A DNA stretch of 64,000 nt from assembly GCF_900112525.1 (NCBI RefSeq), contig NZ_FOMD01000001.1:868001-932000 (forward strand), written 5' to 3'. Below the pieces are notes generated by a model that saw only the letters and a list, made by a program, of their open reading frames with translations, was not told where the DNA came from and searched no databases. Positions 32,553-42,035 of the stretch are shown here, piece by piece. The stretch comes from Klenkia taihuensis (GTDB taxonomy: Bacteria > Actinomycetota > Actinomycetes > Mycobacteriales > Geodermatophilaceae). Positions within the stretch are counted from its first letter, which is position 1, and each line of letters starts with the position of its first letter. Position numbers and translations under genes: made by a program.

Positions 32553-35500
32553 GTGCCTGCCGAGACCCACGAACTACGGTCCCGGCTGCCCGCGCTGACC
32601 CTCGACGACGAGCACCGGCTGCGCCGGCGGCTGGACCAGCTGCGCGGGGTGCGCGACCCCGCCGCCCGCGCCCGCAAGCACGAGCAGCTCGCCGCCGACG
32701 TCGCCCGTGCCGAGGCGCGCATCGCCGCCCGCGCGGCCGCCGTCCCCGCGGTGACCTACCCCGAGCAGCTGCCGGTCAGCGGACGGCGCGACGACATCGC
32801 CGCGGCGATCCGCGACCACCAGGTCGTCGTGGTGGCCGGCGAGACCGGGTCGGGCAAGACCACCCAGCTGCCGAAGATCCTGCTCGAGCTCGGCCGGGGT
32901 GTCCGCGGCCGCATCGGGCACACCCAACCGCGCCGGATCGCCGCGCGCACGGTCGCCGAGCGGATCGCCGAGGAGCTGGGCTCCGCGCTGGGCGAGGTGG
33001 TCGGCTACAAGGTGCGGTTCACCGACCAGGTGAGCGACACCAGCCTGGTCAAGCTGATGACCGACGGCGTCCTGCTGGCCGAGGTGCAGCGCGACCGGCT
33101 GCTGCGCCAGTACGACACCATCGTCGTCGACGAGGCGCACGAGCGGTCGCTGAACATCGACTTCCTGCTCGGCTACCTGGCCCAGCTGCTGCCCCGCCGT
33201 CCCGACCTCAAGGTCGTCATCACCTCGGCGACCATCGACGTCGACCGGATCGCCAAGCACTTCGGCGACGCCCCCGTCGTGGAGGTGTCCGGCCGCACCT
33301 ACCCGGTCGAGGTCCGGTACCGGCCCGTGGTGGACCCGGACGACCCGGAGGCCGACCCCGACCGCGACCAGGTGACGGCGATCGTCGACGCCTGCCGCGA
33401 GCTGGTGGCCGAGGGTCCGGGCGACGTCCTGGTGTTCCTGGCCGGCGAGCGGGACATCCGCGACACCGCCGACGCCCTGGCCGACGCGGCCCTGCAGGCC
33501 GAGGTGCTGCCGCTCTACTCCCGGCTGTCGGCCGCCGACCAGCACAAGGTCTTCCAGCCGCACACCGGCCGGCGGATCGTGCTGGCCACCAACGTCGCCG
33601 AGACGTCGCTGACCGTGCCCGGCATCCGGTACGTGGTGGACCCCGGCACGGCGCGGATCAGCCGGTACTCCGCGCGCACCAAGGTGCAGCGGCTGCCGAT
33701 CGAGGACATCAGCCAGGCCTCGGCCCGGCAGCGCTCGGGCCGGTGCGGCCGCACGTCGGACGGCATCGCGATCCGGCTCTACTCGGAGGAGGACTTCGAG
33801 AGCCGGCCGGAGTTCACCGACCCGGAGATCCTGCGGACGTCGCTGGCCTCCGTGCTGCTGCAGATGGCGTCGCTGGGGCTGGGCGCGGTGGAGGACTTCC
33901 CGTTCCTGGACCCGCCGGACCGGCGCGCGGTGGCCGACGGGTACGCCCTGCTCGACGAGCTCGGTGCCTTGACCGAGGGCCGGCTGACCGAGACCGGCCG
34001 GGCGCTGGCCGCGCTGCCGCTGGACCCGCGGCTGGCCCGGATGGTCGTCGAGGCCGACCGCCGCGGGGTGCTGGAGGAGGTGCTGGTCATCGCCGCCGGG
34101 CTCACCGTGCAGGACGTGCGCGAGCGCCCCGCCGACGCGCAGGCCGCCGCCGACCAGCTGCACGCCCGGTTCGCCGCCGAGGACTCCGACTTCACCTCGA
34201 TCCTCAACCTCTGGCGCTACCTGGTCGGGCGTCAGGCCGAGCTGTCGGGCAACCAGTTCCGCCGCACCGTGAAGCGCGAGTACCTGCACTGGCTGCGGAT
34301 CCGGGAGTGGCAGGACCTGCACGGCCAGCTGCGCGGCACCGCCCGGCGCCTCGGGATGACGACCGGCGACCTGGCGCCCGAACCGGACGAGCGCGGTGTG
34401 CACGCCGCGCTGCTGTCGGGCCTGCTCTCCCAGGTCGGGCTGCAGCAGGACCTCGGCAAGGACGCCTCGCCCGGCGACAAGCGGCGCGGATCGCGGGAGT
34501 ACCTCGGCGCGCGGGGCGCCAAGTTCGTCATCGCGCCCGGGTCGGTGCTCACGAAGAAGCCGCCGCGGTGGGTGGTCGCCGGCGAGCTGGTGGAGACCAG
34601 CCGGCTGTTCGCCCGCACCGTCGCCCGGGTCGATCCCGAGACCATCGAGAAGCTCGCCGACCACCTGGTCAAGCGCCAGTACTCCGAGCCGCGGTGGGAC
34701 GCCAAGCGCGGCTCGGTCGTGGCCACCGAGCGGGTCACCCTCTACGGCATCCCGCTCGTGGTCGGCCGCCGCGTGCAGTACGGCTCGATCGACCCGGTGC
34801 TCAGCCGCGAGCTGTTCATCCGGCACGCGCTGGTCGAGGGCGAGTGGCACACCAACCACCGGTTCTGGGCGCACAACCAGGCGGTGCTCGCCCAGGTCGC
34901 CGAGCTCGAGGAGCGCGCCCGCCGCCGCGACCTGCGGGTCGACGACGAGACCGTCTTCGAGCTCTACGACGCCCGCATCGGGCCCGAGGTCGTGTCCACC
35001 CGGCACTTCGACACGTGGTGGAAGCAGGCCCGCCGGCGCGACCCGCACCTGCTGGACCTCACCCCGGAGATGGTCACCGACGCCGCCGTCGCCGAGGAGG
35101 TGCGGGCCGGGGACTTCCCGGACGAGGTGCACCTGACGCACGGCCTGGTGCTGCCGCTGTCCTACGCCTTCGACCCCGGCGCCGAGGACGACGGCGTGAC
35201 CGTCGACGTCCCGCTGGGTGTGCTGGACACGGTGGCCGCGGAGACGTCGGGTGCCTCGCTGGCCTGGACCGTCCCGGGGCAGCGGGAGGAGCTGGTGACG
35301 GCGCTGCTGCGCGGGCTGCCCAAGCAGCTGCGCCGCGGCCTGGTGCCGATCCCCGACCGGGTGCGCGAGGTGCTGCCGCACATCGACCCCACCGAGCCGC
35401 TGCTGCCGGCCCTGGAGCGGGAGATCCGCCGCGCGGTGGCGGTGCAGGTGCCGCCGGACGCGTGGTCGCCGTCCTCGGTGCCCGACCACCTGCGGGCCAC

Positions 35501-36485
35501 CTTCCGGGTGCTCGACGACCGCGACCGCCCGCTGGCCACCGGCAAGGACCTCGACGCGCTGCGGGCGCAGGTGGCGGGGGAGTCGCGGAGGGCGCTGGCC
35601 CGGGCCTCGGCCGACGTCTCCCGCACCGGGCTGACCTCCTGGACCCTCGGCACGCTGCCGGAGACCGTGCAGGTCGACCGGCAGGGCCACCTGGTCACCG
35701 CCTACCCGGCGCTGGTCGACGAGGGCACCACGGTCGGCGTCCGGGTCGTGCCCACCGCCGCCGAGGCGTCGCGGCTGAGCTGGGCCGGGGCGCGCCGGCT
35801 GCTGCTGCTCACCGTGGGCTCCCCCGCGGCCAAGGTGGTCAAGTCGCTGCAGCCGCGCAGCCGGCTGGCCCTGCAGTTCAACCCGGACGGCGAGATCCCC
35901 GACCTGGTGGCCGACTGCGTGGACGCCGCCGCCGACGAGCTGGTCGCCCTGCACGGCGGGCCGCCGCGGACCCAGGAGGCCTTCGACGCGCTGGTGGAGG
36001 CCTCGCGCACCCAGCTGCACACGCTGACCGCCGAGGTGGTGCGCCGGGTGGAGACCGTGCTGACCCAGGCGCGCGAGACCGCGATCGCCATCGGCGCGGC
36101 CCCCGGCCGGGGCGTGCCGGCCGCGGTGGTGGCCGACCTGCGGGCGCAGATGACCGGCCTGCTGCACCGCGGTTTCGTCGCCGCGACCGGCCGCAGGCGG
36201 CTGCCCGACGTCGTCCGCTACCTCAGGGGGATGGCGGTGCGGCTGGAGAAGCTGCCCGCCGCCTCCGCCCGCGACACGCTGTGGCAGGCCCAGGTCGAGG
36301 CGGTGTGGGCCGAGTACCTGGAGGTCCGAGGCCGGGTGCCGCGGGTGGGCGGACCGGACGACCCGGTCGTGCGGATCCGCTGGATGGTCGAGGAGCTGCG
36401 GGTGAGCCTGTTCGCCCAGTCGGTGGGCACGCCCCGCCCGGTCAGCGAGCAGCGGATCCACAAGGCGATCGACGCCCTCGGCTGA
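32553..36485 (+). CDS. hrpA: ATP-dependent RNA helicase HrpA
   Basis: 1310 residues, the length of HrpA. An N-terminal coiled segment, then GETGSGKTTQLPK (Walker A, about 95-107), GHTQPRRIAARTVAERIA (Ia), VVDEAHERS (DEAH, about 191-199), ITSATID (III), TNVAETSLTVPGIRYVVD (V) and ASARQRSGRCGRTSDG (VI). The HA2 and OB domains and a DUF3418 C-terminal part follow. Unwinds RNA, probably in mRNA handling or ribosome rescue. GTG start with GGAGGG about 5 bases upstream. Runs in the opposite direction to the MarR/MFS operon. Confidence 0.95.
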   Translation: MPAETHELRSRLPALTLDDEHRLRRRLDQLRGVRDPAARARKHEQLAADVARAEARIAARAAAVPAVTYPEQLPVSGRRDDIAAAIRDHQVVVVAGETGSGKTTQLPKILLELGRGVRGRIGHTQPRRIAARTVAERIAEELGSALGEVVGYKVRFTDQVSDTSLVKLMTDGVLLAEVQRDRLLRQYDTIVVDEAHERSLNIDFLLGYLAQLLPRRPDLKVVITSATIDVDRIAKHFGDAPVVEVSGRTYPVEVRYRPVVDPDDPEADPDRDQVTAIVDACRELVAEGPGDVLVFLAGERDIRDTADALADAALQAEVLPLYSRLSAADQHKVFQPHTGRRIVLATNVAETSLTVPGIRYVVDPGTARISRYSARTKVQRLPIEDISQASARQRSGRCGRTSDGIAIRLYSEEDFESRPEFTDPEILRTSLASVLLQMASLGLGAVEDFPFLDPPDRRAVADGYALLDELGALTEGRLTETGRALAALPLDPRLARMVVEADRRGVLEEVLVIAAGLTVQDVRERPADAQAAADQLHARFAAEDSDFTSILNLWRYLVGRQAELSGNQFRRTVKREYLHWLRIREWQDLHGQLRGTARRLGMTTGDLAPEPDERGVHAALLSGLLSQVGLQQDLGKDASPGDKRRGSREYLGARGAKFVIAPGSVLTKKPPRWVVAGELVETSRLFARTVARVDPETIEKLADHLVKRQYSEPRWDAKRGSVVATERVTLYGIPLVVGRRVQYGSIDPVLSRELFIRHALVEGEWHTNHRFWAHNQAVLAQVAELEERARRRDLRVDDETVFELYDARIGPEVVSTRHFDTWWKQARRRDPHLLDLTPEMVTDAAVAEEVRAGDFPDEVHLTHGLVLPLSYAFDPGAEDDGVTVDVPLGVLDTVAAETSGASLAWTVPGQREELVTALLRGLPKQLRRGLVPIPDRVREVLPHIDPTEPLLPALEREIRRAVAVQVPPDAWSPSSVPDHLRATFRVLDDRDRPLATGKDLDALRAQVAGESRRALARASADVSRTGLTSWTLGTLPETVQVDRQGHLVTAYPALVDEGTTVGVRVVPTAAEASRLSWAGARRLLLLTVGSPAAKVVKSLQPRSRLALQFNPDGEIPDLVADCVDAAADELVALHGGPPRTQEAFDALVEASRTQLHTLTAEVVRRVETVLTQARETAIAIGAAPGRGVPAAVVADLRAQMTGLLHRGFVAATGRRRLPDVVRYLRGMAVRLEKLPAASARDTLWQAQVEAVWAEYLEVRGRVPRVGGPDDPVVRIRWMVEELRVSLFAQSVGTPRPVSEQRIHKAIDALG

Positions 36486-36495
36486 GCCTTGCTCT

Positions 36496-36568
36496 GTTGA
36501 TCATCGTCATCCGCAGCTCGGACGCGCCGACGCCGGGCGTGTCCGACCTGCACCAGACGATGATCATC
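36496..36568. repeat. Intergenic palindrome, copy B
   Basis: TGATCATCGTC (36498-36508) and GACGATGATCA (36556-36566) pair; the left arm starts GTTGATCATCGTC. The right half (GCGTGTCCGACCTGCACCAG, then GACGATGATCA) closely follows copy A at 29715-29787. It lies 10 bases after the hrpA stop, a position where it could also end transcription. Confidence 0.85.
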
Positions 36569-36582
36569 ACGGGGGTGGGTGC

Positions 36583-37584
36583 ATGAGGGCGGCCGGGGCC
36601 GTCGCCGCGGCCGCGGACGCCGTCCTCGGACGGTGGTCGGGCGATCCAGCTCTCCGCGGGGCGTTCCTCGCCGGCTCGGTCACCGATCTCGAGCCGGACG
36701 ACGAGGTGCCTGCGACCTCCGACATCGACGTCACCGTGGTGCTGGCTGGGACGACGGGTGGACGACGCAAGGCCCGTATCGGGGAGCTCGTCGTGGAGAC
36801 CACCCTGCTGGACGTCGCCGAGCTCGCCGACGAGGAGCGGGTGGCCCGCACGCACTGGTTGGCGCCGTCCTTCCGCGGAGGGTTCGTGCTCGCCGACCCG
36901 ACCGGTGCGCTGCGGCGGCTCGAGGACCGCATCGCACCGGGGTTCACCGCGCCGGACGCCGTCCTGGGCCGAGTGGACGACGTGCTGGAGCTGGTGCGGC
37001 ACCGTCTGGCTGCCGCCGGACCGGCCGGTTCGTGGGCTGCCGCCGTCCTCGGGTGGGTGTTCCCGATCAGCCTGCCCACCCAGGCGCCGCTGATCGCTGC
37101 CCTGCGCACCCCGACCGTCCGCCGGCGGTACGCGGCGACTCGCGAGGTGCTCGACGCGGAGACCTACGCATGGCTGGTCGACCTGCTGGTACCGGAGGAC
37201 CCGGGGCCTGCTGCCGTGCGCGCCGCGCTCGCCGACCTGACCGCCGCGTGGCCGGCGGACGGGGTCGACGACGTGGACCTGCCCTTCTCCGCGGACCTCT
37301 CGGCGTGGGCACGCGCAGTGGCGTTGGGCAGCGGCGCGGAGCTGGTGGACGCCGGTCTGCACCGCGAGGCGGTCTTCTGGACGGTCGTCTCGGCGGCCCG
37401 GTGCGCGGTGGCGCTCGGGCGGGGCGACGGCGCACCGTTCGCCGACCTGGCCGCGGGGTTGACCGGCCTCAGGGGTCCGACGGACCTGGCGGCTCGAAGC
37501 GACCGCTGCCTCGCCGGGCTCCCGGCGCTTCGCCAGGCGTGCGTCGACCTGATCTCCCGGGCTCCGGCGGGCGGTTTGCCGTGA
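36583..37584 (+). CDS. Nucleotidyltransferase-fold protein
   Basis: 333 residues. Near the N-terminus LAGSVTDLEPDDEVPATSDIDVTVVLAG holds the GS ... DxD pattern of the DNA-polymerase-beta/MNT nucleotidyltransferase fold (GS at about 31, SDIDVTVV at about 46). The rest is alpha-helical, like the C-terminal half of aminoglycoside-type transferases. The substrate is unknown; DUF4037-like proteins are alternatives. Codon choice is softer (GGT, GCT, TGG-flanked codons with A/T ends) than in neighbouring genes and the repeat copy B is just 15 bases upstream; together a hint of later acquisition. ATG start follows GGGGGTGGGTGC. Confidence 0.65.
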   Translation: MRAAGAVAAAADAVLGRWSGDPALRGAFLAGSVTDLEPDDEVPATSDIDVTVVLAGTTGGRRKARIGELVVETTLLDVAELADEERVARTHWLAPSFRGGFVLADPTGALRRLEDRIAPGFTAPDAVLGRVDDVLELVRHRLAAAGPAGSWAAAVLGWVFPISLPTQAPLIAALRTPTVRRRYAATREVLDAETYAWLVDLLVPEDPGPAAVRAALADLTAAWPADGVDDVDLPFSADLSAWARAVALGSGAELVDAGLHREAVFWTVVSAARCAVALGRGDGAPFADLAAGLTGLRGPTDLAARSDRCLAGLPALRQACVDLISRAPAGGLP

Positions 37585-37636
37585 CCTGCTGGCGGGGAGG
37601 GTCTGCTGGACCGTCCACCGACGAAGGGCTCCACCG

Positions 37637-37801
37637 ATGAGCAAGCACAGCGCCGAGACCCACGCCGCAGGCGAGGGGGTCAGCGACCGCGAGATGGTCG
37701 AGGCCGTCGCCGAGCAGACCGACAGCGCGTCGGTCAACGCCCAGAACGCCGGCAAGGACTGGGACGGCGAGGCCGCCCAGGCGCCCGACCCGACGGAGTG
37801 A
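37637..37801 (+). CDS. Small acidic protein, unknown
   Basis: 54 residues: MSKHSAETHAAGEGVSDREM then VEAVAEQTDSASVNAQNAGK and an acidic end. No TM. GAAGGG about 10 bases before the ATG serves as SD. It lies 53 bases after the nucleotidyltransferase stop and converges with the CynX-type transporter (3 bases between stops). Codons fit coding. The sort of small protein found in Geodermatophilaceae, but I cannot name it. Confidence 0.6.
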   Translation: MSKHSAETHAAGEGVSDREMVEAVAEQTDSASVNAQNAGKDWDGEAAQAPDPTE

Positions 37802-37804
37802 TCC

Positions 37805-39019
37805 TCAGGCCCGCGCCGCCTCCGGCAGGACGACGGCGCGGGCCGCACCCCACCCCGCCCACGCCATGGGCACCAGCAGGACCAGCAGCAGCCCGATCGA
37901 CCACGCCCAGCCGCCGGTGAGGTCGTGCAGCGCGCCCAGCACCACCGGCCCGGTCGCCGCGACCAGGTAGCCCAGGCACTGCGCCACCCCGCCCATCCGG
38001 GCCGCGGTCAGCGGCGTCGCGCTGCGCAGCACCACCAGGGTCAGGCCCAGGGCGAACCCGCCGCCCTGCGCGACCCCGAACACCGCCACCCACACCACCG
38101 TGGCGCTCGCCGGGGCCAGCAGCAGGCCGGTCAGCCCGGCGAGGTAGCAGGCCAGCACCACCCCGACCAGCGGCCGCTGACCCCGGCCGCGCACCTGCAG
38201 CCGCCCGGCCAGCGTCGGGCCGAGGAACGCCCCGACCGCGCCGGTCACCGTGGCCACCGCCAGCATCAGCCCGGCGTCGGCGAGCTCGAGCCCCGCGTCG
38301 ACCAGCAGCGTCGGCAGCCAGGCGCTCAGGCCGTAGAACTGGATGCTCTGCATGCCCAGGAACAGCGTCACCCGCCAGGCCAGGGCGTGCCGCAGCAGCC
38401 CCCACGCCGTCCCGGGCGGGGCGGCGGCCCGGTCGGCCCGCCCGGTCCCGGCCACCGGCAGCCACACCGCCAGCGCCAGGACGGCGAGCAGCCCCCACGC
38501 CGCCAGCGACCCGCGCCAGCCCCAGCCCAGCGCCAGGCCCAGCGGCACGGTCAGCCCCGCGGCCAGCGCGGCCCCGACGTTCAGCGCGGCCGAGTAGACG
38601 CCCATCACCAGGCCGGGCTCGGCGAACTCCCGCTTCACGTAGGCAGGCACCAGCACGTTGGCCACCGCGATCGCCCCGCCGGCCACCACGGTGCCGGCGT
38701 ACAGCGCGGTCACCGGGGGCAGCAGGCGCAGCGCCGTCCCGGCGCCCAGCAGCACCAGGGACGCCGCGACCGCCGTCCCCAGGCCGACCCGGCGGGCCAG
38801 CTGCGGCGCCACCGGCGCGAAGGCGCCGAAGCACAGCACCGGCAGCGCGGTCAGCAGCCCCGCCAGCGCGCTGGACAGGCCGGTGTCGGCCCGCAGGTCG
38901 CCGAGCAGCGGGGCGACGCCGACCAGCGCGGGGCGCTGGTTGAGCGCCACCACGACGACGGCGACCAGGACCAGCAGCAGCCGTCCGCGGGTCCGGGTGG
39001 GGGCCGGGGCGGTGCGCAC
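37805..39019 (-). CDS. CynX/NimT-type MFS transporter
   Basis: About 404 residues and 12 TM helices. ALNQRPALVGVAPLLGDLRADTGLSSALAGLLTALPVLCFG (shown in pieces: NQRPALVGVAPLLGDL is the family entry motif) and LFLGMQSIQFYGLSAWLPTLL match the CynX/NimT (cyanate or 2-nitroimidazole export) subfamily. Start uncertain: GTG at 39017-39019 is used; a GTG 27 bases upstream is also possible. Divergent to coxL with about 135 bases between. Substrate unknown; drug or small anion export is possible. Confidence 0.88.
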   Translation of the reverse strand: MRTAPAPTRTRGRLLLVLVAVVVVALNQRPALVGVAPLLGDLRADTGLSSALAGLLTALPVLCFGAFAPVAPQLARRVGLGTAVAASLVLLGAGTALRLLPPVTALYAGTVVAGGAIAVANVLVPAYVKREFAEPGLVMGVYSAALNVGAALAAGLTVPLGLALGWGWRGSLAAWGLLAVLALAVWLPVAGTGRADRAAAPPGTAWGLLRHALAWRVTLFLGMQSIQFYGLSAWLPTLLVDAGLELADAGLMLAVATVTGAVGAFLGPTLAGRLQVRGRGQRPLVGVVLACYLAGLTGLLLAPASATVVWVAVFGVAQGGGFALGLTLVVLRSATPLTAARMGGVAQCLGYLVAATGPVVLGALHDLTGGWAWSIGLLLVLLVPMAWAGWGAARAVVLPEAARA

Positions 39020-39154
39020 CGCGCCAGGGGACCACAGGCGTGGCACCGGGTGCCGACCAGGGTGGTCCTGCTCACACGCGACGTGCGAGAGTGACGTCGA
39101 GCACCCCGTCCGCGGGGCGCGCCCCACCCGTCGTCCAGCTACGGAAGCGAGCGC

Positions 39155-41458
39155 ATGAGCATCCTCGGCACCCGGGTCGTCCGCACGGAGGACCCCCTCT
39201 TCCTGACCCGTGGGGCGGTCTACACCGACGACCTCACCGACGAGCGCCTCGCCGGCGCCCTGCACGCCACCTTCGTCCGGTCCAACGTCGCCCACGGCAC
39301 CGTGACCTCGGTCGACGCCTCGGCCGCCCGGGAGGCCCCCGGCGTCGTGGCCGTCTACACCGCCGAGGACCTCGGCGACCTCAAGCCCGTACCCCCGCCG
39401 CTGCCCTTCCTCGACGCCGGCTTCTCCCGTCCGTGGCTGGTCCCGGTCGGTGGCCGCGTGCACTTCGTGGGTGACCTGGTCGCCGTCGTCCTCACCGAGG
39501 AGCGGTACCAGGGCGAGGACGCCGCCGAGCAGGTCGTGGTCGACATCGACCCGCTGCCGGCCGTGGTCACCACCCGGGCCGCCGCCACCGACGAGACGGT
39601 GCTGTTCCCCGAGGTCGGCACCAACAAGGTGGCCGCCTTCGGCGAGCCCGCGCCCGAGGACTTCTTCGCCGACTGCGAGGTCGTCGTCTCCCGCGCCATC
39701 ACCAACCAGCGCGTCGCGGCCGCACCCCTGGAGACACGTGCCGCCTCGGCCGCCTGGGGCGAGGACGGCCGGGTGACCATCTGGTGCACCAACCAGGGCG
39801 CCCAGCAGGCCAAGGGCCAGATCGCCGGCTGGCTGGACCTCGACCCCGCGCTGGTGCACCTGATCACCCCCGACGTCGGCGGTGGGTTCGGCGCCAAGAT
39901 CGGCGCCGACCAGGAGTACGCCTTCGTCGCGTGGCTGGCCCAGCAGGCGGGCCGTCCGGTCCGCTGGAGCGAGAGCCGCTCGGAGAACATGACCGGGATG
40001 CTCCAGGGCCGCGCCCAGGACCAGGTCGTCACCATCGGCGGCAGCCGCGACGGCAAGGTCACCGCCTACAGCCTCGAGGTCACCCAGGACTGCGGCGCCT
40101 ACCCGCGCATCGGCACCGTGCTGCCCACCCTGACGATGCTCATGGCCGCCGCGGTCTACGACATCCCCAAGGTGCACGCGCAGGCGACCTGCTACGCCAC
40201 GAACGGCACCTCGATCGGCGCCTACCGCGGCGCCGGCCGGCCCGAGGCCACCGCGGCGGTCGAGCGGGCGATGGACCTGTTCGCCGCCGAGATCGGCATG
40301 GACCCGGCCGAGGTGCGCCGGATCAACTTCATCCCCGCCTTCACCGAGCCGGTGCAGACCTCCTCGGGCGCCACCTACGACAGCGGCGACTACGAGGCCG
40401 CGCTCGACCGCGTGCTCGAGGCCGCCGGCTACGCCGAGCTGCGGGCCGAGCAGGCCCGCCGCCGCGAGCGCGGCGACGTCCGGCAGCTGGGCATCGGGGT
40501 GTCGGCCTACGTCGAGATCACCGGGGCCGACTCCGGCCACGGGACGTCGGAGAACGCTGAGCTGGAGGTCCACCCCGACGGGACGGCGACCGTGCTCACC
40601 GGCACCTCGCCGCACGGCCAGGGCCACGCCACCACCTGGGCGATGCTGGCCAGCGAGCAGCTGGGCATCCCGGTCGAGAAGATCACCGTGCTGCACGGCG
40701 ACACCGACAAGGTCCCCGACGGCGGCGGCACCATGGGCTCCCGCTCGCTGCAGCAGGGCGGCGCCGCGGTGCACCAGGCCGCCGTCGAGCTGGTCGAGGT
40801 GGCCCGCAAGCGCGCCGCCGAGCTGCTGGAGGCCAACCCCGACGACCTCGAGGTGGACCTCGCCAACGCCGGCCTGTCGGTCAAGGGCACGCCCGGCACG
40901 GGCGTCACCTGGGCCCAGCTGGCCGCCGACGAGCAGCTGATCGTGCAGACCACGTTCACCGCCAACGCGCCGACCTTCCCCTTCGGCGCGCACGTCGCCG
41001 TCGTGGAGACCGACGTCGAGTCGGGCAAGGCCGTGGTCACCCGGCTGGTCACCGTCGACGACGCGGGCACGATCATCAACCCGCTGCTGGCCGAGGGTCA
41101 GCGGCACGGCGGCATCGCGCAGGGCGTCGGCCAGGCGCTGCTGGAGGAGATCCTCTACGACGAGGACGGCAACCCGCAGACCTCGACGTTCGCCGACTAC
41201 CCGTTCGTCTCCGCCACCGAGCTGCCCAGCTTCGAGCTCGTCGAGATGGCCACGCCCACCCCGATGAACCCGCTCGGCGCCAAGGGCATCGGCGAGGCCG
41301 GGACCATCGGCTCCACCCCGGCGGTGCAGTCCGCCGTCGTCGACTCCGTCGCCCACCTCGGCGTCCGGCACGTCGACATGCCCGCCACCTCCATGCGCGT
41401 CTGGCGCGCGATCCGCGAAGCCCAGAACTCCGGCGCCCAGAAGGGGAGCACCAACTGA
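39155..41458 (+). CDS. CO-dehydrogenase-like molybdenum hydroxylase, large subunit (form II)
   Basis: 767 residues. Xanthine-oxidase-type Mo-binding domains: [19 protein letters not shown], then [12 protein letters not shown] (about 356-362). AYRGAGR is the form-II active-site motif, as opposed to AYxCSFR of true CO dehydrogenase (form I). [23 protein letters not shown] and [12 protein letters not shown] complete the Mo/MCD binding. Acts as an oxidoreductase with MCD-Mo, 2Fe-2S and FAD (from the next genes). Substrate unknown; aldehydes, CO or small aromatics. GGAAG upstream of the ATG. TGATG overlap with the small subunit. Confidence 0.92.
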   Translation: MSILGTRVVRTEDPLFLTRGAVYTDDLTDERLAGALHATFVRSNVAHGTVTSVDASAAREAPGVVAVYTAEDLGDLKPVPPPLPFLDAGFSRPWLVPVGGRVHFVGDLVAVVLTEERYQGEDAAEQVVVDIDPLPAVVTTRAAATDETVLFPEVGTNKVAAFGEPAPEDFFADCEVVVSRAITNQRVAAAPLETRAASAAWGEDGRVTIWCTNQGAQQAKGQIAGWLDLDPALVHLITPDVGGGFGAKIGADQEYAFVAWLAQQAGRPVRWSESRSENMTGMLQGRAQDQVVTIGGSRDGKVTAYSLEVTQDCGAYPRIGTVLPTLTMLMAAAVYDIPKVHAQATCYATNGTSIGAYRGAGRPEATAAVERAMDLFAAEIGMDPAEVRRINFIPAFTEPVQTSSGATYDSGDYEAALDRVLEAAGYAELRAEQARRRERGDVRQLGIGVSAYVEITGADSGHGTSENAELEVHPDGTATVLTGTSPHGQGHATTWAMLASEQLGIPVEKITVLHGDTDKVPDGGGTMGSRSLQQGGAAVHQAAVELVEVARKRAAELLEANPDDLEVDLANAGLSVKGTPGTGVTWAQLAADEQLIVQTTFTANAPTFPFGAHVAVVETDVESGKAVVTRLVTVDDAGTIINPLLAEGQRHGGIAQGVGQALLEEILYDEDGNPQTSTFADYPFVSATELPSFELVEMATPTPMNPLGAKGIGEAGTIGSTPAVQSAVVDSVAHLGVRHVDMPATSMRVWRAIREAQNSGAQKGSTN

Positions 41459-41961
41459 TGCAGGTCTCGATGACCGTCAACGGGCAGCAGCGGACCGACG
41501 AGGTCGAGCCGCGCACCCTGCTGGCCCACCACCTGCGGGACAACCTGGGGTTGACCGCGACCAACATCGGCTGCGACTCCACGTCCTGCGGGGCGTGCAC
41601 CGTGATCGTCGACGGGCTGACCGTCAAGAGCTGCACGGTGCTCGCGCTGCAGGCCGAGGGCTCGGAGGTGACCACGCTGGAGGGGCTGTCCACCGACGGC
41701 GAGATGCACCCCGTGCAGGCGGCGTTCCGGTCCGAGCACGGCCTGCAGTGCGGGTTCTGCACCTCGGGCATGGTGATGGCCGCCGTCGGCGTGCTGGCCG
41801 ACAACCCGAACCCCACCGACCGCGAGGTCCGCGAGGGCCTGGAGGGCAACCTCTGCCGGTGCACCGGCTACCACAACATCGTGCGGGCGGTGCTCAAGGC
41901 CGCCGAGTCCGGCCCCGCCGCGGGCCAGGTCCCCGCGGCCAAGCAGGAGGTGACCGCGTGA
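41458..41961 (+). CDS. Molybdenum hydroxylase 2Fe-2S small subunit
   Basis: 167 residues. Plant-type cluster ligands Cys39, Cys44, Cys47 and Cys59 ([17 protein letters not shown]), then the second cluster with Cys98, Cys101, Cys133 and Cys135 ([18 protein letters not shown]). All eight are present. Transfers electrons from Mo to FAD within the hydroxylase. Start overlaps the large-subunit stop (TGATG); the stop overlaps the next GTG (GTGA). Confidence 0.95.
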   Translation: MQVSMTVNGQQRTDEVEPRTLLAHHLRDNLGLTATNIGCDSTSCGACTVIVDGLTVKSCTVLALQAEGSEVTTLEGLSTDGEMHPVQAAFRSEHGLQCGFCTSGMVMAAVGVLADNPNPTDREVREGLEGNLCRCTGYHNIVRAVLKAAESGPAAGQVPAAKQEVTA

Positions 41962-42035
41962 CCGAGCGTGCGAGGTCCATGAACACTGCCCCCGGGGTCA
42001 CGATCCCGACGAGCGTCAGCGAGGAGCGGTCGTGA
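41958..42035 (+). CDS. 25-codon linker ORF between small and medium subunits
   Basis: GTG at 41958 overlaps the small-subunit stop (GTGA) and its own TGA at 42033-42035 overlaps the medium-subunit GTG (GTGA). The peptide [20 protein letters not shown] then SEERS has no known motif. Perfect four-base overlaps on both sides suggest it is translated as a coupling bridge, or that it is the relic of a fused N-terminus. Too short to judge from codon use. Confidence 0.5.
   Translation: MTERARSMNTAPGVTIPTSVSEERS

Noticed and set aside
32574-36461. Open minus-strand frame of about 1295 codons opposite hrpA
   Set aside because: Very high GC makes antisense frames open. The peptide is Arg/Gly/His-rich with no fold, while the plus strand has all helicase motifs in order.
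37805-41371. One long minus frame spanning the CynX-type transporter and coxL region
   Set aside because: Only the last about 404 codons read as a transporter. The rest is antisense to the molybdenum hydroxylase large subunit.
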